From UBA668 sp040081465 (GTDB lineage Bacteria; Actinomycetota; Acidimicrobiia; Acidimicrobiales; Ilumatobacteraceae), in the NCBI GenBank assembly GCA_040081465.1, contig JBEBGL010000010.1, positions 3,508-67,507 of the forward strand: a stretch of 64,000 nucleotides of DNA. The letters are read 5' to 3'. The notes under the pieces were generated by a model that had not been told where the DNA came from, did not search any database, and worked only from the letters and a program-made list of their open reading frames with translations. Shown piece after piece: positions 59,226-64,000 of this stretch. Within the stretch, counting starts at the first letter, position 1. The number at the start of each line of letters is the position of its first letter. The position numbers and the translations under genes were made by a program.

Positions 59226-60730
59226 TGGGCGTTCTCGCGGACACTCTGCAAGGCCCAGCGGTCGACTGGTTCTCAATCAGTCCATTATTGGTGTTGCTGG
59301 GCGGCGCGCTCGTGCTGCTGACCGTCGCTGCGCTCACGCCTCCGTGGCCGAAGCGGTGGTACGCGGTCTTCGCGGCGAAGTGTGCCGTCGCTGCCGGCGT
59401 GCTCTCCGTATTGCTATGGCGTCAGATCGATAGCGAGGGCTCCACGACGCTTGTTGGCGACACGCTTGTTCTCGACAAGCCCGCGGTGTGGATTGCGATC
59501 ACGATCTGCTTAGCGGTGTTCTTATGCGCACTGGTGACCGACGACTACTTGCGACGCGAGGGCATCGATGGCCCCGAGTTGTACGCGCTTTACCTGTTGG
59601 CGGCGCTCGGCGGCATCGTGATGGCCGCGGCCAACGACTTGATCGTGTTGTTCCTCGGGCTCGAGATCCTGTCGATCGCGCTGTACGTGATGGCCGCCAG
59701 CCATCGAAAGCGAGCGGAGAGCCAGGAGAGTGGCATCAAGTACTTCGTACTCGGTGGCTTCTCGTCCGCGTTCTTCCTCTACGGAGTTGCACTGATCTAC
59801 GGCGGCGCTGGTAGCACCAACTTCAACAAGATCGTTGCCGCGATGGAGCCGACTGTCGGTTCCGATCGAACGAACGACGCTCTCGTTCTTGCCGGCATCG
59901 CGCTGCTGCTTGTTGGCCTTGCATTCAAGGTGGCTGCGGTGCCATTCCACTTCTGGACCCCCGACGTGTACCAGGGAGCGCCAACGCCAGTCACGGCGTT
60001 CATGGCATCGGCCGGTAAAGCGGCGGCATTCGGCGCAATGTTGCGCGTGTTACTTGAGGCGTTGCCGAATTGGAGCGACGACTATCGCCCAGCTGTCTGG
60101 ATGATTGCGTTGCTCACGCTTGTGGGCGGTTCCGTGATGGCCGTTGTGCAGACCAACGTCAAGCGCATGCTCGCGTTCTCGAGCGTCAGTCACGCAGGCT
60201 TCATCCTCGTAGGTGTCGAGGCGGCCGCGCATCGACCCGGCGCACCAATGGGTGGCGACGGTGTGTCGTCGGTGCTGATGTATCTACTGATCTACTCGGT
60301 GCTGGTGATCGGAACGTTCGGAGTCGTCACAGCGGTCGGCCGCACCGGCGATTCGGCAACCGACCTCGCCGGTTTCCGCGGGCTTGCGAAGCAGAAGCCG
60401 GCGCTCGCACTAGCGATGACGTTGCTGCTGCTCGCGCAGGCAGGTGTTCCGCTAACGAGTGGCTTCGTCGCCAAGTTCGGCGTGATCAGCGCCGCGGTCG
60501 ACGTGCACAGCTACGCAATAGCGATTGCGGCGATGGTGTCGGCGGTCATCGCGGCCTTCATCTACCTGCGCATCATGGTGAGCATGTGGATCACCGACGA
60601 GGAAGCTGGCGACGTCGCCCGCGAACCAGTCCGCGTCCCAGCCCTTTTAACGGTTGCAATCGCAGCGTCAGTCGGCTTCACCCTGGTAGTAGGCCTCTTC
60701 CCAGGCTGGCTAATCAACATCACGCCCTAG
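59225..60730 (+). CDS. nuoN: NADH-quinone oxidoreductase subunit N
   Basis: 501 residues, 14 helices. Motifs: IVLFLGLEILSIALYVMAAS (Glu near 144), GLAFKVAAVPFHFWTPDVYQ near 240 with Lys, GAPTPVTAFMASAGKAAAFG near 260, and FSSVSHAGFILVGVEAA near 320. It closes the operon of 14 nuo genes. An 18-base gap separates it from the convergent amidotransferase; no convincing terminator hairpin is visible there. Confidence 0.96.
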   Translation: MGVLADTLQGPAVDWFSISPLLVLLGGALVLLTVAALTPPWPKRWYAVFAAKCAVAAGVLSVLLWRQIDSEGSTTLVGDTLVLDKPAVWIAITICLAVFLCALVTDDYLRREGIDGPELYALYLLAALGGIVMAAANDLIVLFLGLEILSIALYVMAASHRKRAESQESGIKYFVLGGFSSAFFLYGVALIYGGAGSTNFNKIVAAMEPTVGSDRTNDALVLAGIALLLVGLAFKVAAVPFHFWTPDVYQGAPTPVTAFMASAGKAAAFGAMLRVLLEALPNWSDDYRPAVWMIALLTLVGGSVMAVVQTNVKRMLAFSSVSHAGFILVGVEAAAHRPGAPMGGDGVSSVLMYLLIYSVLVIGTFGVVTAVGRTGDSATDLAGFRGLAKQKPALALAMTLLLLAQAGVPLTSGFVAKFGVISAAVDVHSYAIAIAAMVSAVIAAFIYLRIMVSMWITDEEAGDVAREPVRVPALLTVAIAASVGFTLVVGLFPGWLINITP

Positions 60731-60748
60731 CGCTGCTGTCGGGTGCGG

Positions 60749-61438
60749 TTAGCAGTTGTCGATTAGGCCTTGGAAGATTGCTTGCTGGTCTGGGTCGATT
60801 GCTGCTGTGTCTTCGGGGTGCCACTGGGTTGCTACTACCCAATTGGTGCTGTCGAGTTCGCAGGCGTGGATGATGCCGTCCGCAGTACGGCCAACGACAG
60901 TTAGCCCGTCGGCAACTCGGTCGAGTGCTTGATGGTGCACGCAGTGACACTTCGTTGGTGTTTCGTGGCCGATGGCCTTGGCTAGTCGTGAGCCAGCATC
61001 CAGAGTTACGGGATGATGCGCTAGCCAGTGCGACTCAGCGCCGATGTCTTGTTGCAGCGTTCCGCCGAGCGCAACGTTCAGCACCTGCAATCCGCGGCAA
61101 ATCGCGAGCATCGGCGTATCGGTATCGATCGCGGCGCGTACGACTGCCAGCTCGACTTCGTCGTGTTCCGGCACGATGCCGTATAGCTGCTCGGCCGTAG
61201 GTTCCTGGCCGTAGCGGCGAGGATCGACGTCGCCGCCGCCGTGCAGCACCACCCCGTCAACTTTGTCGAGCAGGGCTGGTAGAGCGTCGACGAGTGACGT
61301 AATTGGCGGCAACATCAGCGGCACGCCTCCGGCCGTAGCGATGGCTTCGAAGTAGCGGCGACCGGCCGCGAACGGCTCGCCGCGCACGCCTTTCGCCTCA
61401 GTCGCTCTACGGCCGACGATCAGCACTACCGGTTTCAC
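60749..61438 (-). CDS. gamma-glutamyl-GABA hydrolase-like class I amidotransferase (PuuD/peptidase C26)
   Basis: 229 residues from GTG at 61438. The nucleophile is in MLAICRGLQVLNVALGGTLQ (Cys near residue 112), preceded by GVVLHGGGDVDPRRYGQE, and the catalytic His is in VVATQWHPEDTAA near 210. PuuD-type enzymes cleave gamma-glutamyl-GABA or related gamma-glutamyl amides. The adjacent permease supports amine/polyamine breakdown, but other gamma-glutamyl substrates are possible. It is divergent to the second amidotransferase with 20 bases between starts. Confidence 0.85.
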   Translation of the reverse strand: MKPVVLIVGRRATEAKGVRGEPFAAGRRYFEAIATAGGVPLMLPPITSLVDALPALLDKVDGVVLHGGGDVDPRRYGQEPTAEQLYGIVPEHDEVELAVVRAAIDTDTPMLAICRGLQVLNVALGGTLQQDIGAESHWLAHHPVTLDAGSRLAKAIGHETPTKCHCVHHQALDRVADGLTVVGRTADGIIHACELDSTNWVVATQWHPEDTAAIDPDQQAIFQGLIDNC

Positions 61439-61458
61439 GGCGACTACCGTACCTGCTC

Positions 61459-62160
61459 GTGCGTGCACTACTGATCGCTAATGCGAACGATGCCGACCCC
61501 GGATTTGTCGGCGAACGATTCCGTTCTCACGGCTACGCGTTCACCGAGTGCCACCGCGAGGCACCAGGCGAATGGCCGAGCCTCGACGGACACGATTTGG
61601 TTCTGCTGCTCGGCAGTGAGTGGAGCGTGTATTGGCCACAAGTCGCCGACAGCGTGAAGGCCGAGACAGCCGTCATTCACGAAGCGGCGCGTCGCGGTAC
61701 GCCTGTTTACGGAATCTGTTTCGGCAATCAGGTGATGGCGCACGCGCTCGGTGGCACGGTGGAGAAGGCGCGCGAGGCCGAGATCGGCTGGATGGATGTT
61801 GTCAGCGACGAACCGATGGTCGTAGCAGAGGGTCCGTGGATGCAATGGCACTACGACGTCGTAACCGTTCCCGGCCACGCAACGGAAATGGCGCGCAGCG
61901 CAGTCGGCCCGCAGGCATGGCGACTTGGCCGCATGTTCAGCACGCAGTTCCATCCCGAGGCAACCGAGACGATGTTGCGTCGGTGGACGACAGGCTTCGG
62001 TGGCGAGGAGCTGTTGCGAATCGGCTCAAGCGCTGAAGAACTGCTCGCCACCACCCGCGAGGCCGTGATTGAAAGCCGGCCGAACGCCGAACGCCTGGTG
62101 GATTGGTTCTGCGAGTCTGTTGCGCAGAGCACTTATTTGAACGTGCTAAACACGCGCTAG
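61459..62160 (+). CDS. class I glutamine amidotransferase-like protein (GMP-synthase-type)
   Basis: 233 residues from GTG at 61459. DLVLLLGSEWSVYW near residue 48, the nucleophile in VYGICFGNQVMAHALGG (Cys near 94), and HPEATE with the catalytic His in STQFHPEATETMLRRW near 175. It lacks a synthetase domain and resembles stand-alone GATases such as those cleaving gamma-glutamyl bonds or acting with a separate partner. Substrate unknown. The neighbours suggest a role in gamma-glutamyl amide metabolism (inference). Confidence 0.8.
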   Translation: MRALLIANANDADPGFVGERFRSHGYAFTECHREAPGEWPSLDGHDLVLLLGSEWSVYWPQVADSVKAETAVIHEAARRGTPVYGICFGNQVMAHALGGTVEKAREAEIGWMDVVSDEPMVVAEGPWMQWHYDVVTVPGHATEMARSAVGPQAWRLGRMFSTQFHPEATETMLRRWTTGFGGEELLRIGSSAEELLATTREAVIESRPNAERLVDWFCESVAQSTYLNVLNTR

Positions 62161-62245
62161 CTCGACCTCCGTGAATTGGGGCAATGCCGGTCGGTCGAGC
62201 CTCACGCCTTAGGAGAACTAGGGCCTTATGACAAGAGGGGGATCC

Positions 62246-63949
62246 ATGGCAAACACCGTGGATGACGACCGCGACCATCTGCACTCAATGGGCTACGCCC
62301 AAGAGCTGCATCGCGGCATGTCAACATTCAGCAACTTTGCAATCAGCTTCTCGATCATCTCGATCTTGGCTGGTGGCATGACAGCCTTCTGGCTGGGCAT
62401 GGTGACCGGCGGACCGCGAGTGATCACGCTCGGCTGGATCATCGTTGGTTTCTTCGCGCTGCTCGTCGGCATGGCGATGGGCGAGATCTGTTCCGCGTAT
62501 CCGACGGCTGGCGGTTTGTATTACTGGTCGGCGAAGCTGGCCAAGAAGAATGGTCCGCGTTGGTCGTGGTTCACGGGCTGGTTCAACCTGCTCGGCCAGA
62601 TCGGCGTTATTGCCAGCGTTGATTACGCGCTCGCGATATTCATCGGGTACTTCATACGAATGTTCGACGACAGTTTCCACCTTGGTGTCGGGAACGTGTT
62701 CCTCATCTTCTTGGCGGTGCTGATTGCTCACGGCTTGCTGAATACGTTCAGCATCAACATCGTCAAGGTCCTCGGGACCGTTAGCGTCTGGTGGCACGTC
62801 GTTGGCGTAGTTGTGATTGCCGGTGTGTTGTTCATTGCACCGACCAACAAGCGTGGCATCGGCGGGGCCTTCGACGCAGCAGAGCAGTTTCCGGATTACA
62901 TCGCCATCGCCAATGGAAGCATGAGTGGGTGGAGTGGTGGAGTCATCGTCACGATCTACTTGTTCGCGCTCGGCTTGCTGCTGGCGCAATACACGATCAC
63001 CGGTTTCGATGCTTCGGCTCACGTCAGCGAGGAAACCGTCGGCGCCCGTACCGAGGCACCGAAAGCGATTGTGCGATCGATCTACATCTCGGCGATCGCC
63101 GCAGTTGTGCTCAACCTGTCTATGATCGCCGCTCTTCCGAAGAAGGGCGACACGTTGTACGTCGATATCGCGTTCGGCCCCGCTGAGGATCCGTTCCTAG
63201 TGAACGCCGCCAACCGGTTGATCTCCAGCGCCGTCGGCAGCGGTACAGCCAAACTGCTCGTGTTCATTTGCATCGTTGCGCAGTTCTTCTGCGGAATGGC
63301 AGCTGTGACCGCGAACAGTCGCATGATTTACGCGTTCAGTCGAGACGGCGCACTTCCGGGGTCGAAGCACTGGCACAAGATCAACAAGAAGACGCGCACA
63401 CCAACCAACTCTGTGTGGCTGGGTGTCACGTTGTCGGCGATCTTGGGAGCGTCGTCGCTGTATGTACGAGGTGAGGGTGCTGGCCGGTACTCGACGGCGT
63501 TCTTCGCCATGACAGGTATCTGCGTAATTGGTCTCTACATCTCTTACGCGATTCCGATCTTCCTGCGTTTGACGAACCCTGACTTCAAGACTGGCCCGTG
63601 GAACCTGAAAGGCAAGCACAAGCTTGTCGGATGGACCGCCCTCGGCTGGATTGGATTCATCACCTTCCTCTTCTTCGCCCCGCTGTTCTGGCCGTTCTGG
63701 GAATTCTGGACAGACAGCAACGAGATCAAGGAGATCGGGTTCACGCGCGACGACGGCGTGGTCAACCAGTACTTCCGGCAGAACAACTTCAACTTCACCG
63801 CGCCGCTCATCATCGGCTCCGCGATCGCGTTCGGGTTGTACTGGCGCTTCAGCGGTAAGAAGTGGTTCACCGGCCCGAAGGTGCAGGGCACCCGCGAGGA
63901 GTTGCTGGCGATCGAGCGCGAGCTCGAAGCTTCGAGCGGCATGAAGTAA
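62246..63949 (+). CDS. APC-superfamily amino acid / amine permease
   Basis: 567 residues from ATG at 62246, which follows AGGGGGATCC; ATG at 62228 is an alternative with AGGAG further upstream. Twelve membrane helices are predicted. The N-terminal MGYAQELHRGMSTFSNFAIS and GEICSAYPTAGGLYYWSAKL are hallmarks of the amino acid/choline transporter branch (GABA, choline and polyamine permeases). GFDASAHVSEETVGARTEAP is the conserved loop near residue 255. The substrate is unknown; the two adjacent amidotransferases suggest GABA, putrescine or related amines. Confidence 0.85.
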   Translation: MANTVDDDRDHLHSMGYAQELHRGMSTFSNFAISFSIISILAGGMTAFWLGMVTGGPRVITLGWIIVGFFALLVGMAMGEICSAYPTAGGLYYWSAKLAKKNGPRWSWFTGWFNLLGQIGVIASVDYALAIFIGYFIRMFDDSFHLGVGNVFLIFLAVLIAHGLLNTFSINIVKVLGTVSVWWHVVGVVVIAGVLFIAPTNKRGIGGAFDAAEQFPDYIAIANGSMSGWSGGVIVTIYLFALGLLLAQYTITGFDASAHVSEETVGARTEAPKAIVRSIYISAIAAVVLNLSMIAALPKKGDTLYVDIAFGPAEDPFLVNAANRLISSAVGSGTAKLLVFICIVAQFFCGMAAVTANSRMIYAFSRDGALPGSKHWHKINKKTRTPTNSVWLGVTLSAILGASSLYVRGEGAGRYSTAFFAMTGICVIGLYISYAIPIFLRLTNPDFKTGPWNLKGKHKLVGWTALGWIGFITFLFFAPLFWPFWEFWTDSNEIKEIGFTRDDGVVNQYFRQNNFNFTAPLIIGSAIAFGLYWRFSGKKWFTGPKVQGTREELLAIERELEASSGMK

Positions 63950-64000
63950 GTCTTTCAAGCAGTTTGTCGTAGTTCATCGGGCCGGTCCGTTCGCTCACAA

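Noticed and set aside
60731..60780. Terminator hairpin after nuoN
   Set aside because: CTGCT and AGCAG can pair over only five bases with a long loop and no T tract.

Overview
The window looks like a GC-rich actinobacterial chromosome. The most economical reading is the class Acidimicrobiia (inference). It rests on GTG/TTG starts, many 1-, 4- or 8-base gene overlaps, menaquinone-type genes, CASTOR/POLLUX-type and LppM-like proteins, ClpC without ClpA, and a b6f-like split cytochrome b joined to a complete nuo operon.

Region 1 (about 1-12,782) is accessory DNA. It holds a complete type I restriction-modification system (hsdM-hsdS-hsdR), a DUF5677/SEC-C protein, a 678-residue multidomain protein of unknown function, an HNH nuclease, a ParB-like orphan, small orphans and two apparently decayed coding fragments. 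It ends in a 28-base tRNA 3' end (12,755-12,782) with no tRNA body in front of it. The fragment has a 5-base T-stem strand, an 8-base acceptor strand, discriminator G and an encoded CCA. That geometry is specific to tRNA-Sec (selC), so I read it as the distal attachment site of a genomic island inserted in selC. The intact selC and the integrase should lie to the left of the window.

Region 2 (12,795-37,301) is a mosaic of chromosomal genes: universal stress protein, an EAL phosphodiesterase fused to a LuxR-type HTH and divergent from a TetR regulator, a CASTOR/POLLUX-like channel, a primary-type sigma factor coupled to a GNAT gene, Bax-inhibitor-like protein, epoxide hydrolase, a Tat-exported surface protein, a translationally coupled pair of ferritin-like proteins plus an orphan, a sortase-anchored protein, an ABC1 kinase, cyclophilin, a YcaQ/AlkZ-type glycosylase, AI-2E transporter, asparaginase, metallo-hydrolase, RadA, LppM-like lipoprotein and ClpC.

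Region 3 (37,400-60,730) is a respiratory block. A polyprenyl diphosphate synthase and a geranylgeranyl-reductase-like flavoprotein fit menaquinone side-chain synthesis and reduction. A c-type cytochrome follows, then a co-directional run of about 20 genes: small membrane protein, 2[4Fe-4S] ferredoxin, cytochrome b6-like and subunit-IV-like proteins, Rieske protein, dihaem cytochrome c, an orphan membrane protein, and nuoA to nuoN in canonical order. Together these would take electrons from NADH (complex I) to menaquinone and through a b6f/bc-type complex to c-type cytochromes.

Region 4 (60,749-63,949) has a gamma-glutamyl-GABA-hydrolase-like amidotransferase, a divergent second class I amidotransferase and an APC-family amino-acid/choline-type permease. 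This fits uptake and breakdown of amines or gamma-glutamyl amides. No CRISPR array, rRNA, complete tRNA, insertion sequence or integrase gene was seen.
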